DNA of 64,000 bases, from NCBI GenBank assembly GCA_963681505.1, contig OY811980.1:8205955-8269954 (forward strand). The letters are read 5' to 3'. The stretch is from Eunapius fragilis. Its lineage: Eukaryota > Porifera > Demospongiae > Spongillida > Spongillidae. Under the pieces are notes generated by a model that worked only from the letters and a program-made list of their open reading frames with translations, was not told the origin of the DNA and made no database searches. A program made the position numbers and the translations under genes. Below are positions 52,150 to 63,319 of the stretch, piece after piece. Each line of letters starts with the position of its first letter. The stretch's first letter is position 1.

Positions 52150-55100
52150 GTGTGTCACAGCATGCACAATGAACTTAACCAAATTGGCATTGTGATGGGG
52201 AGGTGGGGTACATCATGTGATGGGGAGGTGGGGTACATCATGTGATGGGGAGGTGGGGTACATCATGTGATGGGGAGGTGGGGTACATCATGTGATGGGG
52301 AGGTGGGGTACATCATGTGATGGGGAGGGCTCAATATTTCACACTCCCCCACCACACTCCCTTACCACACTCCCCCATCACAGACCCCCAACACACTCCT
52401 CCATCACAGACCCCCACCATACTCCTCCATCACAGACCCCCACCATACTCCTCCATCACATACCCCCACCACACTCCTCACACACACTCACTCTGAATTG
52501 GGGTCATACTCCTCAAAATGGAAGTCTTCAGGTTCCTTCGAGTTCTGTTTGCACTTGCCAATATAATTGACAAAGTCTTTTCCTATTTCATATTCCTGCA
52601 TCTTGTCTTTGCAATGAGCCAACTGGTGCAATTAAATGACTTAACCACTTGCATAAAAGCCCCACCCTTCAGTTAATGACTTAACCTCTTGCATAAAAGC
52701 CACACCCTTCAGTTAATGACTTAACCTCTTGCATAAAAGCCACACCCTTCAGTTAATGACTTAACCTCTTGCATAAAAGCCACACCCTTCAGTTAATGAC
52801 TTAACCTCTTGCATAAAAGCCACACCCTTCAGTTAATGACTTAACCTCTTGCATAAAAGCCACACCCTTCAGTTAATGACTTAACCTCTTGCATAAAAGC
52901 CACACCCTTCAGTTAATGACTTAACCTCTTGCATAAAAGCCACACCCTTCAGTTAATGACTTAACCTCTTGCATAAAAGCCACACCCTTCACTCACTGAT
53001 TCAGGCATTGACCTGAACATGTTCTCTTGCAGGGAGCAGTAATGGTTGAGTCCCTGGAGACCAAGAGGTAATGCATGCCAACTTATCATAACATGGCCCC
53101 CCCTGCTTCCCCATCCAACTCCCCTCCTCTCCATCCAACTCCTCTCCTCCCCATCCAACTCCTCTCCTCCCCATCCAACTCCTCTCCTCCCCATCCAACC
53201 CTCTCCTCCCATCCAACTCCTCTCCTCCCCATCCAACTCCTCTCCTCTCCATCCAACCCTCTCCTCCCCATCCAACCCTCTCCTCCCCATCCAACTCCTC
53301 TCCTCCCCATCCAACTCCTCTCCTCCCCATCCAACTCCTCTCCTCCCCATCCAACTCCTCTCCTCCCCATCCAACTCCTCTCCTCCCCATCCAACTCCTC
53401 TCTCCCCATCCAACTCCTCTCCTCTCCATCCAACCCTCTCCTCCCCATCCAACCCTCTCCTCCCCATCCAACCCTCTCCTCCCCATCCAACTCCTCTCCT
53501 CCCCATCCAACCTTCTCCTCCCCATTCCCTTAGGCCACTCCCACTTACACTCTTGAGCATTGTATCCATGTCAATCACCATTCTCCTGTACCCAAACAAG
53601 ATAGATTTCTACATACAACAAAGGATGGAGGTTATGTGATGTAACGTGGAGGTCACGTGACTGCCTCACACAGCCTAGATATAGTCACATGACTAATCAA
53701 GTGCAGCTACATGCACTGTCACATGATGTCACATGGCTAACCTGTGCTGTCACATGATGTCACATGACTAACCTGTGCTGTCACATGAACCTGGTACTGA
53801 CAGTCATTGCAGTGGGCCACAGCTTGTTTGTATGATGCCTCTGCTTCCCCCCACTGTGGGGACAGAAGAAAGGGAGGGAGGAGGGGAGAGGAGAGGGAGG
53901 GGAGGGAGGAGAGAGGGGAGGGAGGAGGAGAAAGGAAACAAGGTGAAGGAGACAGCCATATTTGCCTCTAAATGTCCCCCTACTCCAAACCTTGTAAGAT
54001 AGCAAACAAAAATAAGTCATGGAAGGAAGGGAGAAGAGGAGAGGAGAGTAGGGGACAGAGGGAGGAGGGGACAGAGGGAGGGGAGGGGGAAGGGAGGGGG
54101 AAGGGAGGGGGAAGGGAGGGGGAAGGGAGGGGAGGGGGAAGGGAGGGGAGGGGGAAGGGAGGGGAGGGGGAAGGGAGGGGAGGGGGAAGGGAGGGGGAAG
54201 GGAGGGGAGGGGGAAGGGAGGGGAAGGGAGGGGGAAGGGAGGGGAGGGGAAGGGAGGGGAGGGGGAAGGGAGGGGAGGGGAGGGGGAAGGGAGGGGAGGG
54301 GAGGGGGAAGGGAGGGGAGGGGGAGGGGAGGGGAGGGGGAAGGGAGGGGAGGGGAGGGGGAGGGGAGGGGGAAGGGAGGGGAGGGGGAAGGGAGGGGAGG
54401 GGAGGGGGAAGGGAAGGGGAGGGGGAGGGGAGGGAGGGGGAAGGGAGGGGAGGGGGAGGGGGAAGGGAGGGGAGGGGGAAGGGAGGGGAGGGGGAAGGGA
54501 AGGGGAGGGGGAAGGGAGGGGAGGGGGAAGGGAGGGGGAAGGGAGGGGAGGGGAAGGGAGGGGAGGGGGAAGGGAGGGGAGGGGGAGGGGGAAGGGAGGG
54601 GAGGGGGAGGGGAGGGGAGGGGGAAGGGAGGGGAGGGGAAGGGAGGGGAGGGGGAAGGGAGGGGAGGGGGAAAGGAGGGGAGGGGGAAGGGAAGGGGAGG
54701 GGGAAGGGAGGGGAGGGGGAAGGGAGGGGAGGGGGAGGGGGAAGGGAGGGGAGGGGGAAGGGAGGGGAGGGGGAAGGGAAGGGGAGGGGGAAGGGAGGGG
54801 AGGGGGAAGGGAGGGGAGGGGGAAGGGAGGGGAGGGGGAAGGGAGGGGAGGGGGAAGGGAGGGGAGGGGGAAGGGAAGGGAGGGGGAAGGGAGGGGAGGG
54901 GGAAGGGAGAGACCTTTAATTCCAATTCACATATCTCCTTCTTCCTTTTATCTGCTTGCTTGCCGAAAGGGTCAGCTCCAAGTAGATTCCTTACCTAAGT
55001 TATTAGTACACCATTAGTTATGACATACCTTATGACATACCTTAGTATACTTATGATATACCTTAGTATACTTATGATATACCTTAGTATACTTATGATA

Positions 55101-57869
55101 CATGATATACATTAGTGTCCATCTTGATTGAATCTAGTTTACCTGTGACACATGTTCCTTAGTATATCCTTAGTATATCCTTAGTATATCCTTGGTATAT
55201 CCTTAGTATATCTATATCATATAACATTGAAGCCTCCTCCTCCCCCTGCCATCCTCCTCCCCATGCCATACTCCTTACTTTGTGCAGGTCGCTGCCTAAC
55301 ATGCGATATTTGGTATGAGCTGTTTTCAGAGCAGCCTTGGCTTCATTCTGTGAGGGGAGGGTGTGATGGTGGGGTGTGAGGGGTGTGTGATGGTGGGGTA
55401 TGATGGTGAGGTGTGATGGCGGGGTATGAGGGGAGGGTGTGATGGTGGGGTGTGTGATGATGGGGTATGAGGGGTGTGTGATGGTGGGGTATGAGGGGAG
55501 GGTGTGATGGTGGGATGTGAGGGAGGGTGTGAGGGGAGGGTGTGACAGTGGGGTGTGATGGTGGGGTGTGAGGGTGGGGTGTGAGGGAGGGTGTATGAAA
55601 ATCAGTAGCCGAAAATCAGTAGCCATTACTACAACCAAAAATTAGTGCAACCAAAATAAAATTAGTCCAATCGTGTACAGAGGTAGTGAACAGATAGTGT
55701 ACAGAGGTAGTGTACAGGTAGTGTACAGGTAGTGTACAGGTAGAGTACAGAGGTAGTGTACAGGTAGTGTACAGGTAGTGTACAGGTAGTGTACAGGTAG
55801 TGTACAGGTAGTGTACAGGTGGTGTACAGGTGGTGTACAGGTGGTGTACAGGTGGTGTACAGGTAGTGTACAGGTAGTGTACAGGTAGTGTACAGGTAGT
55901 GTACAGGTAGTGTACAGGTGGTGTACAGGTGGTGTACAGGTGGTGTACAGGTAGTGTACAGGTAGTGTACAGGTAGTGTACAGGTAGTGTACAGGTAGTG
56001 TACAGGTAGTGTACAGGTAGTGTACAGGTAGTGTACAGGTAGTGTACCAGTTTCTTGATCTCCTTCTGCCATCTTTGATGGTAGTCCTTGCGCGTTTTGT
56101 CACATTCTTCATTCTTCTTCTCTAGTGGCTGCATTGAGGGTGAGGGAGGGGCAGGGGGAAGGGTTAGGGAGGGTGTGAAGGAGAGGGGGTGAGGGAGGGG
56201 CAGGGGGAAGGGTTAGGGAGGGTATGAAGGAGAGGGGTGAGGGAGGGGCAGGGGGAAGGTTAGGGCGGGTGTGAAGGAGAGGGGTGAGGGAGACAGTCTC
56301 ATTACTTTCTTTAGACAGCACAATTGGTACACACCTCTATCAACTTGGCCGATGTCTGTGTGTTGTAGGTTAGGCTAAAACTTGCAGCAATCTTACGATC
56401 CTAAAATGAAGATTAAAAAAAAAGGTAAAGGAACGCTAGTAACCCAAAGGTCCCCTGACAACCCCCTAGTAACCCAAAGGTTCCCTGACATCCCCCTAGT
56501 AACCCCAAGGTCCCCTGACATCCCCCTAGTAACCCCAAGGTTCCCTGACATCCCCCTAGTAACCCCAAGGTCCCCTGACATCCCCCTAGTAACCCCAAGG
56601 TCCCCTGACCTCCCTCTGGTAACCCCAAGGTCCCCTGACCTCCCCCTAGTAACCCCAAGGTCCCCTGACCTCCCCCTAGTAACCCCAAGGTTCCACTTAC
56701 TACATCCATGGAACAGCTTAGGACATCAACCAGAGGGATGTAAGGTTCCTGTGTCTTGATCTCCTGTAAGGCCGCCTCTGTTGACTTGTACAGCTGTTCC
56801 ATCTTTTGGTGATGTTTTAGCTCTATGTGTGGTGTGTGAGGAGTGTGGTGTGAGGGGTGTGGTGTGTGAGGAGGGGTGTGGTGTGTGAGGGGTGTGGTGT
56901 GTGAGGGGTGTGTGGGGGTAGGTGTACATTAAATGAGACATGTAAGCTAATGTAGTTAGTAATCAGTTGAAGGGGAAAAGAGCTCAGGTGCCTTATAAGG
57001 ATGTTAGCTCCCTCGGTCAGGTGCCTTGTAAGGATGTTAGCTCCCTCGGTCAGGTGCCTTATAAGGATGTTAGCACACTTGGTCAGGTGCCTTATAAGGA
57101 TGTTAGCACCCTTGGTCAGGTGCCTTATAAGGACCTCAGTACTTCCTGAACAACTGCATCAGCAAACCTTAGCCACACCCCACACAAACCCACTATCAAC
57201 AGCAAAGCGGCAGTTCTTGATTGATGCCTCCCCCCCTCCTCCCCCCTCCCCCCCCTCCTCCCCCCCTCCTCCCCCCCCTCTCCCTCTCCACTTACCCAGT
57301 TGAGCCCTCTTGCTGAAGTAATTCATGACCTCCTGGTGATACCGGAGCTTAGCCTTGACATACTGCAGAGATCAAGCTAAATTATCCCACCTCTCCTCCT
57401 CCCCTCTCCTCATCCCTCCTCCCCTCTCCTCATCCCTCCTCCCCTCTCTTCCCTCCCCTCTCCTCCTCCTCTCCTCTCCTCTCCTCTCATCCCTCCTCCC
57501 CTCTCTTCCCTATAGTGGGAGATATTATTAATCAGGACACTCATATAAAAACTGGAAGGGGAGGAGGGGAAGGGGAGGAGGGGAAGGGGAGGAGGGGAAG
57601 GGGAGGAGGGGAGGGGGAGGAGGACACAAGGGAAGGGGAGGAGGACACAAGGGAAGGGGGAGGAGGGGGTTACACATCAGTTGTGTTATAATGAAATCAC
57701 TGTTGAGAAGTATAGGACATCTATCACATACCATGTACACATGATTGTGGTTATGATGTGTGCATACCGTGACACTGGTACCACACCCTATACTGGTAAC
57801 CATTGGTAACAACCACACCTCCGTAAGTGGTATTCAACCATACTAGCCACACCCACACACATGCCCATA

Positions 57870-57925
<56 letters not shown>

Positions 57926-60096
57926 CACACACACACCGCAGCTGCCACTGCTACATCTCCTCTATCTTAGCAAGGCCGCTATCAATCTCGTCCACAACTG
58001 TGTAGGTAGAGGTAATGTGATGTCACAAGAAGCCACCATATTAATAACTTACCAGGATCAGCTGTGGCAGCTGTGGCAGCTAGGTCCATAATGCTGCCAA
58101 ATCTGGATGCAGCCTGGAGGTTTTCATGTGACTGCAAAAGAAGGTAACCAAGGTAACAGCAGTAGGAACACTACCTGGGCTGGGATGAGAAGGGTTAACT
58201 CTAACAAAGGTCAAAGGTCTCACCTTTGAAAATCCTTTCATTAAGTTACTGGATGACGATACCTGAACCATCCTGGTCTGTGCACCGCCCACTGGTTCAT
58301 CGCTCAGACTGTCCCCTGTCATGTATGCTGTGATGCTGCTTGTGAACGAGTCTATCAACCCTTCAATGGCCGCATTGCAACTTTGGCAAGTTGAATAGCT
58401 CCGATGGTTGCACACTGTTAAAGGTGTGCACAAGAAATATCACGTTACAATTACTCTCCTCTCTACCCCTCCACCCTCCACCTACCCCTCCTCCCCACAC
58501 TTCCACCCACCCTCCACCCTACCCTCCTCCCCACCCCTTACTTATTAACTTAGGTTAATAATAATACACCAAATTCTTACCCTTCAAATCGTCCTCAAGT
58601 ATTTTGATGGCATTCAATATCTCTGTTGACTGCATACCGGGGTGCGCAAGCAGACATTCATTGACCGTTTCAATTATGTTTCTGATTCTGTCCATAACAT
58701 CTAAGGATGGATTGACATCATCTGTCAAGGAGAGGAGGGGGGGGGGGGGTGAGTGTGGGGAGGGGTGAGGAAGGGAGGAACAAACAAGAGATATTAGAAT
58801 GTGACAACCAGGCTGAATACCACACGTGCATGTAAACACGTCATTACACATAAGTATCACACTCCACCGTCCCCATGCTCCTCTCCTCACCCTCCCCATA
58901 CTCCTCCCTCACCCTCCCCATACTCCTCTCCTCCCCATGCTCCTCCCCCTCCCCATACTCCTCTCCTCCCCATGCTCCTCCCCCTCCCCATGCTCCTCCC
59001 CCTCCCCATGCTCCTCCCCCTCCCCCTCCCATGCTCTTCCCCTCACCCTTCCCCCTCCCACAGTCACACTCCTTTCCACTGCTTAGACATGTCACTGCAC
59101 ATGGCAATGGATACACACATCTAAACAATGCCTTAAACCCACACCCCCCCAAACCATGAATGCCATTTAACACCTTCCACTTCCAGCATTCTTCTTCCTA
59201 TCTTTCCTCCTCCTCCTCCCCTCCTCCTCTCTCATTCTCCTTCTCCTCCTCTCTCTCTCACCACCCTCTTCCCTTTCCCTCCCTCACTTCCCCCTCATTC
59301 ACACCTGATGGACTCTGGTTAGGCAAAACTGCTCCACTATCTTCCATGGCCTCCTTCAGCTTGCTGACAGCACACACAAACTTCTGTGCGTCAGCAGATG
59401 TGTTGACAATATCCTGCCTCAGGTCCTCGTACACAGTCACCTTGGTGACGGGTGAGGGGGTGGTAACTTGCGGGTAGGCGGGGCCTTCACGTTTGGCCTG
59501 GGCCTTGCTGGTTACGAGGGGGCTGGGGGGCGTGCAGGCTACGTGGACAGGGGACTCATTGGGGGCCTTCCTCAGTCCTGCCTGCTTGAGTGCAAACAAA
59601 CATGCCAAAATAGTAACATGAGAGACCTTACACCGTGATGGTGGTGCAGGCATGTGTGGTCTGTACAGGTATCTGGTGTCCATCCACTCATCCATCCCCC
59701 GTGTGTACGCCATACGCTTCTGTCTCTCTCCCCCCCCCTCAAAAAGTATAAGTCCAACCAGATACCATCCTCTGACACTAACACTAACGATACCGCCCCC
59801 CCCCCCCCCCCCCCACCCCCCCGATAGCAATGTATAAATACATCCCTACCTCCCTCTCATTCTCTCATCCTCCTCCTGTGCATAAATCGCTGTGTCAATG
59901 TGTGTGTGTGCACTACGCCTCGTCCAAAGTGTTGACACGACAGACCCGCGGGTGGGGAGTTTGGACTTACTGATAAGGATGTCTGTGTGGGCAGTGGCGG
60001 CGGTCGAGAGCTCTTGCTCTGGTCCTCGAACCCGGCACTCTTTCGCTTATCACCCTTTTTAGTCTTCTTCCAGTTCACTCGAAATATGTTTGACAT
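42387..60096 (-). CDS. Rho GTPase-activating protein with F-BAR, C1 and RhoGAP domains (ARHGAP29/45/GMIP family)
   Basis: About 31 exons, roughly 1950 residues. Exons 60096-59971, 59584-59305, 58721-58581, 58414-58224, 58131-58053, ~57997-57952, 57362-57296, 56822-56701, 56400-56335, 56128-56048, 55347-55279, 54994-54914, 53853-53791, 53608-53549, 53053-52997 and 52622-52492 encode a start ([19 protein letters not shown]) and a helical F-BAR-like part ([27 protein letters not shown]). Exons 51674-51604 and 51379-51167 are a linker. 51066-50915 and 47574-47515 form a C1 zinc finger ([15 protein letters not shown]...[12 protein letters not shown]). RhoGAP exons: 47403-47289, 47068-46917 (GVYRISSAK, arginine finger), 46866-46810, 46645-46488, 46429-46343 ([11 protein letters not shown]) and 46036-45952. 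The tail is 45866-45798, 45718-45670, 45444-45387, 45326-45275 and a 2832-bp last exon 45218-42387 with a TEPTEA repeat and an acidic run. Phases close except around exon 6-7. By family, it should switch off Rho at membranes. Confidence 0.85.
43470..43745 (-). repeat. Coding 30-bp minisatellite ([10 protein letters not shown] repeats)
   Basis: Nine in-frame units encode V-V-T-E-P-T/S-E-A-x-L within the last exon of the RhoGAP protein. Two units read VVPEPTEA. The array is free of frame errors, as expected for real coding sequence. Confidence 0.9.
45465..45650. repeat. Purine tract GGGGAGGGGAGGAGAG
   Basis: Simple GGGGA/GGAGA repeat in an intron of the RhoGAP gene. A similar tract lies at 46676-46795. 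Confidence 0.9.
46070..46340. repeat. GATGTGATGGTGGT minisatellite
   Basis: Degenerate repeat built from TGATGGTGGTG and TATGGTGATG, intronic. Confidence 0.9.
47142..47288. repeat. (GTAT)n microsatellite, ~36 copies
   Basis: Nearly perfect tetranucleotide run immediately next to a RhoGAP-domain exon (the donor at 47289). Confidence 0.95.
47705..50284. repeat. 18-bp satellite array, ~143 copies, in the C1-domain intron
   Basis: The unit GTAAGCCTAACCACAG plus AG, GT or AT is repeated for about 2.6 kb with almost no length variation. Only the two bases after ACAG vary, with rare CCTAA to CTTAA changes. Because 18 is a multiple of three, several frames stay open for more than 800 codons. These repeats ([24 protein letters not shown]) are not taken as proteins. 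The array lies in the intron that separates the two halves of the C1 zinc finger. Confidence 0.95.
50430..50905. repeat. CCTCCCATATCACACCCA 18-bp repeat
   Basis: About 26 degenerate head-to-tail copies at the other end of the same intron, close to the upstream C1 exon. Confidence 0.9.
51390..51600. repeat. CATCAAGGGTTAACATTAGT degenerate repeat
   Basis: Seven to eight irregular copies of AAGGGTTAACAT, intronic. Confidence 0.8.
52195..52475. repeat. Two adjacent minisatellites
   Basis: Five copies of TGATGGGGAGGTGGGGTACA plus TCATG (52195-52325) are followed by CACCATACTCCTCCATCACA-type repeats (52340-52475). Both are intronic. Confidence 0.85.
52630..52990. repeat. 40-bp minisatellite, 9 copies
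   Basis: A perfect 40-bp unit (AGTTAATGACTTAACCTCTT plus GCATAAAAGCCACACCCTTC) fills the intron between two exons. The copies are almost identical, implying recent expansion. Confidence 0.95.
53100..53530. repeat. 20-bp minisatellite TCCTCTCCTCCCCATCCAAC
   Basis: About twenty-one copies with small deletions, intronic. Confidence 0.95.
54015..54912. repeat. ~900-bp G-rich purine tract
   Basis: Almost pure GGGGAGGGGGAAGGGAG repeat on the plus strand, running to the exon at 54994-54914. The plus strand is able to form G-quadruplexes and the duplex to form triplexes. The transcript of the gene contains the pyrimidine strand. Confidence 0.95.
55370..55602. repeat. TGATGGTGGGGTGTGAGGGG repeat
   Basis: Degenerate repeat of about 20 bp, intronic. 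Confidence 0.85.
55675..56047. repeat. 11-bp minisatellite AGGTAGTGTAC, ~33 copies
   Basis: Tandem copies of AGGTAGTGTAC with an A/G variant (AGGTGGTGTAC) in runs. It reaches directly to the splice donor at 56048, so the repeat itself supplies the intron start on the minus strand (GTACACTACCT). Confidence 0.95.
56140..56290. repeat. GGGAGGGGCAGGGGGAAGG repeat
   Basis: Three copies of a unit of about 55 bp, intronic. Confidence 0.8.
56430..56697. repeat. 30-bp minisatellite, 9 copies
   Basis: The unit CTAGTAACCCCAAGGTCCCC plus TGACATCCCC fills the intron between the exons at 56822-56701 and 56400-56335. Confidence 0.95.
56985..57150. repeat. ~32-bp minisatellite, 5 copies
   Basis: The unit AAGGATGTTAGC plus TCGGTCAGGTGCCTTAT, intronic. 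Confidence 0.9.
57220..57670. repeat. C-rich and G-rich simple repeats around exon 7
   Basis: CCCCCCTCCT runs at 57225-57290, CCTCTCCTCATCCCTCCTCC at 57385-57510 and GGGGAGGAGGGGAA at 57555-57665 surround a 67-bp exon (57362-57296). Confidence 0.85.
58865..59060. repeat. CTCCTCCCCCTCCCCATG repeat
   Basis: About ten copies of CATGCTCCTCCCCCTCCC and CATACTCCTC variants, in an early intron of the RhoGAP gene. Confidence 0.9.
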
Positions 60097-60392
60097 CTTG
60101 ACATCAATAACGTTCCACTACGCCAAGGAGTCCGCCGAATGCAGGTGTAGCTACGTGCGCTCCGCAAACTATACTATACGGTCCTCTACTGCGTATGAGT
60201 TCATGCAAGGAACCCCACTAAGTGATTCTAAGTGGGGGATGAGTTACTGGCTATGAATGCCAGGAATGTGACTATAAATAATAATAAATGTATATCGTTG
60301 TACTTGTATATATTCGCTAGAATTTATCGGAAACCGGAAAAAATTTTTCTTGTTGTGTTTCGTGAGATATCGTTTCGCCTCGAGTAGCAGAT
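60097..60392. promoter_or_regulatory. Bidirectional promoter region, RhoGAP gene and SDHB
   Basis: The two start codons face away from each other across 296 bp. GC-rich, CpG-containing sequence on both sides suggests a shared promoter; no TATA box is obvious. Inferred from position. Confidence 0.55.
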
Positions 60393-62708
60393 ATGCTCAG
60401 CAGAGCTTTTCACGTCCGCCTGTTACTGCCACAGTGTTCTAGTGTACAGGTATGCTGACTGCTCAAAGTTAGCGATAACCAAAGGGAGTTGGGGGAAGGG
60501 GGAGTGACACTGGCCGTAAGGTCAAAGTGCAAGTGGTCGAGGTGGTGTCGGTGCATGTATTTTTCTCTACTATAGGCTTGCATTCTGACGCGCCTGCATG
60601 CGACAGCGGCTCCTGCGGCTGAAAATAGCGCCAAACCTGACGTGAAACCTAACTACAAAAAGTTCCTCATCTACCGATGGGTTAGTAGTCCAATGTAGTT
60701 CTTTTTTCTGCACAAGTGTATCCACACTTTGTGTATCCTCCAGAATCCAGAGAAGGCAGGAGACAAGCCTCACATGCAGGAGTATAAGGTGGACCTTAAC
60801 CAGTGTGGCCCCATGGTACTGACGCCCTTATCAAGATAAAGAACGAGATAGACCCAACCCTCACCTTCCGTCGCTCTTGCCGAGAAGGTAAGAGACTGCT
60901 CCTTTTACCTGTATGAAGCCACCCCTTCCCCTCATTGCAGGGATATGTGGTTCATGTGCAATGAACATCAACGGCCAGAACACACTGGCATGCATTAAGT
61001 GAGCCAACCATTGTAGTCTTTAGTAAAACTGATCATAATCCCACCAGCCACATCGATACCAAGAAAAGTGTTACCAAGATCTACCCCCTCCCTCATATGT
61101 ACATTGTCAAGGACCTAGTGCCTGTAAGTAACATCGCTATGACAACCTGCAGTTATCTTATCCTAAATAATGCTAACCCAGGACATGTCAAACTTTTATA
61201 GACAGTACAAGTCTATTGAGCCATACCTACAGCGCAAGGATGAGTCCCAGGCTGGCAAAAAGGAGTACTACCAGTCAGTTGAGGATCGGAAGAAACTTGT
61301 AGGTCATCCTTTGCAACGTGTTGAATTATACCCACCTCACCTCTAATGGTACCCACCTCACCTCTAATGGTACCCACCTCACCTCTAATTGTACCCACCT
61401 CACCTTTAATGGTACCATGGTACCCACCTCACCTCTAATGGTACCCACCTCACCTCTAATGATACCCACCTCACCTCTAATGGTACCCACCTCACCTCTA
61501 ATGATACCACCTCACCCACCTCACCTCTAATGGTACCCACCTCACCTCTAATAGTACCCACCTCACCTCTAATGATACCCACCTCACTAATGATACCCAC
61601 CTCACCTCTAATGATACCCACCTCACCTCTAATTATACCACCTCTAATGGTACCCACCTAATGATACCACCTCTCACCTCTTCTAATTCCTGTTCTGTTT
61701 TTTACTCTCCTAGAATTTTACTGTAGCCTCATTTGTGTCCACACACACACACACACACACACACACACCACACACACACAACAGGATGGGTTGTACGAGT
61801 GCATTCTGTGTGCTTGCTGTAGCACCTCATGCCCCGCCTACTGGTGGCACCCAGAGAAGTACTTAGGACCAGCTGTACTCATGCAAGCCTACAGATGGAT
61901 CAGTGACAGCAGGGTATGCTGGGGGGGTGGGCCAAATGTACCAATGGATCATTGGCTGTATAGCTGGGGGAGGGGAAAGGACTGGCCAATGGGTCATTGG
62001 CAGTGGGGTATGTTTTATAGGAAGGACTGGGGAGGAGTTTTGGTTGCTAAGTGGGTGTGGTTAAGACAGCACAAGAAGTGAAGCATAACTGCGTAATTTG
62101 GAAAGCAGTAGAGAAGATGCCTTGAAGACAATAACCTTGGAAACAGTAGAATAACCTTGGAAACAGTAGAGTTGTGAGGGACATGGTTTCTAAATCCTTT
62201 TTTGGTTACCTTAGCAACCAATAAATCCTAATTGCCAAGGTGTCCATGTGGTGTGAAGGCTCTCAGTTATACAAAGAGGGAGTGAGTGAGGGGGAGGTTA
62301 GGAGGGAGTGAGGGGGAGGTTAGGAGGGAGTGAGGGGGAGGTTAGGAGGGGAGGGAGTGAGGAGGTTAGGAGGGGGAGTGAGTGAGGGGAGGTCAGCAGT
62401 GAGGGATAAGAGTGGCGACTAGCTGAGATGTGTGTATTAGTTTTTGATGCATTAATTAGGATGAGATGAAAGCTGAGCGGCTGAACAAGTTGAGTGATCC
62501 ATTCTCCGTCTTCCGTTGTCACACAATAATGAACTGTACCAAGTCTTGTCCTAAGGTTAGTCCAAGGGTTTAAGGTTAAGGGGTGTGGTTAAGGTAGAGT
62601 TGGTCTTTCTTGAAATTCTGTGGTTAACTTTACATATATCTCACTCAGGGCCTCAATCCAGGCAAAGCTATAGCTGAACTGAAGAAGATGCTTGCTGGAC
62701 TGGCTTAG
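60393..62708 (+). CDS. SDHB: Succinate dehydrogenase iron-sulfur subunit, mitochondrial
   Basis: Nine exons: 60393-60449, 60576-60680, 60744-60887, 60941-60998, 61048-61123, 61182-61298, 61785-61913, 62460-62555, 62649-62708. The product has 280 residues once one missing base is allowed for, the same length as human SDHB. It carries electrons from FAD in SDHA to ubiquinone in complex II of the inner mitochondrial membrane. An N-terminal presequence ([14 protein letters not shown]) is followed by the [2Fe-2S] motif [24 protein letters not shown], the [4Fe-4S] motif [11 protein letters not shown] and the last cluster [14 protein letters not shown]. In exon 3 the bases CCCATGGTACTGACGCCC lack one base between CTG and ACGCC (about 60821). 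Without it the frame stops within a few codons, while both sides are perfectly conserved. This points to a sequencing error rather than a pseudogene. Confidence 0.93.
61325..61670. repeat. 18-bp minisatellite ACCTCACCTCTAATGGTA
   Basis: About eighteen irregular copies of CCCACCTCACCTCTAATGGT in intron 6 of SDHB. This intron also ends in a CA run (61740-61780). Confidence 0.95.
61914..62459 (+). other. Intron 7 of SDHB
   Basis: The longest intron of the gene. It carries two copies of ATAACCTTGGAAACAGTAGA near 62130-62170 and a GGGAGTGAGGGGGAGGTTAG repeat at 62278-62395. Confidence 0.8.
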
Positions 62709-62842
62709 TATAGTAGAGCTGTTGCTTAGCAACTATTGCATGTACATAATAAACTGAAGCCATTTAATCTTGCATAGTTGGTCAAGGAATCAGATGATTT
62801 ATTAAAAAACAGTATGATACAAACTGTGTAGTGGTGTTTGCT
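62709..62842. terminator. Shared 3' region of convergent SDHB and IPO13
   Basis: Only 134 bp separate the two stop codons. AATAAA at about 62747 on the plus strand suits SDHB, and TTTATT at about 62798 (AATAAA on the minus strand) suits IPO13. The 3' ends may therefore overlap. Confidence 0.65.
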
Positions 62843-63248
62843 CTATGTGGTCTGTGCAGCATACAAGGTGCCGTGAAACCCTCGACACATCAGAGAGAAC
62901 TCTGAGACTTTGTTGCTCAGTTGCTGTCTGTTCCCTCTAGACCTGGGTGGTCATAAATCTGTGAGGGGAGGGGGTGGGGCAGTGGGTGTGGTCAGACCTG
63001 AGAACAGTTGTCTTGAAGTTCTGTTTTTCCACAAGGGAGAGGTTTGTTGAGGGAAAGCCATCCCGAGCCAGTAAGTCCTGATGAGAGGGAAGCACAAAGT
63101 TCTGCAACATGGACACTCTTCACTTCCTACTGTTCAACTGGCCACCCCAGCAATCAACCCCAAACACATACCTCCATACCTCTGCAGATAACAAATTATG
63201 ATAGGAATGGACATCAAGAGATGGTCAACGTCTAACACAACACAACAC

Positions 63249-63319
<71 letters not shown>

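Noticed and set aside
52630-52990. Evenly spaced repeats that could suggest a CRISPR array
   Set aside because: The 40-bp units are contiguous and identical, without unique spacers, and lie in an animal gene's intron.
54017-54925. About 300-codon frames of [13 protein letters not shown] or [12 protein letters not shown]
   Set aside because: Translation of the G-rich purine tract inside an intron.
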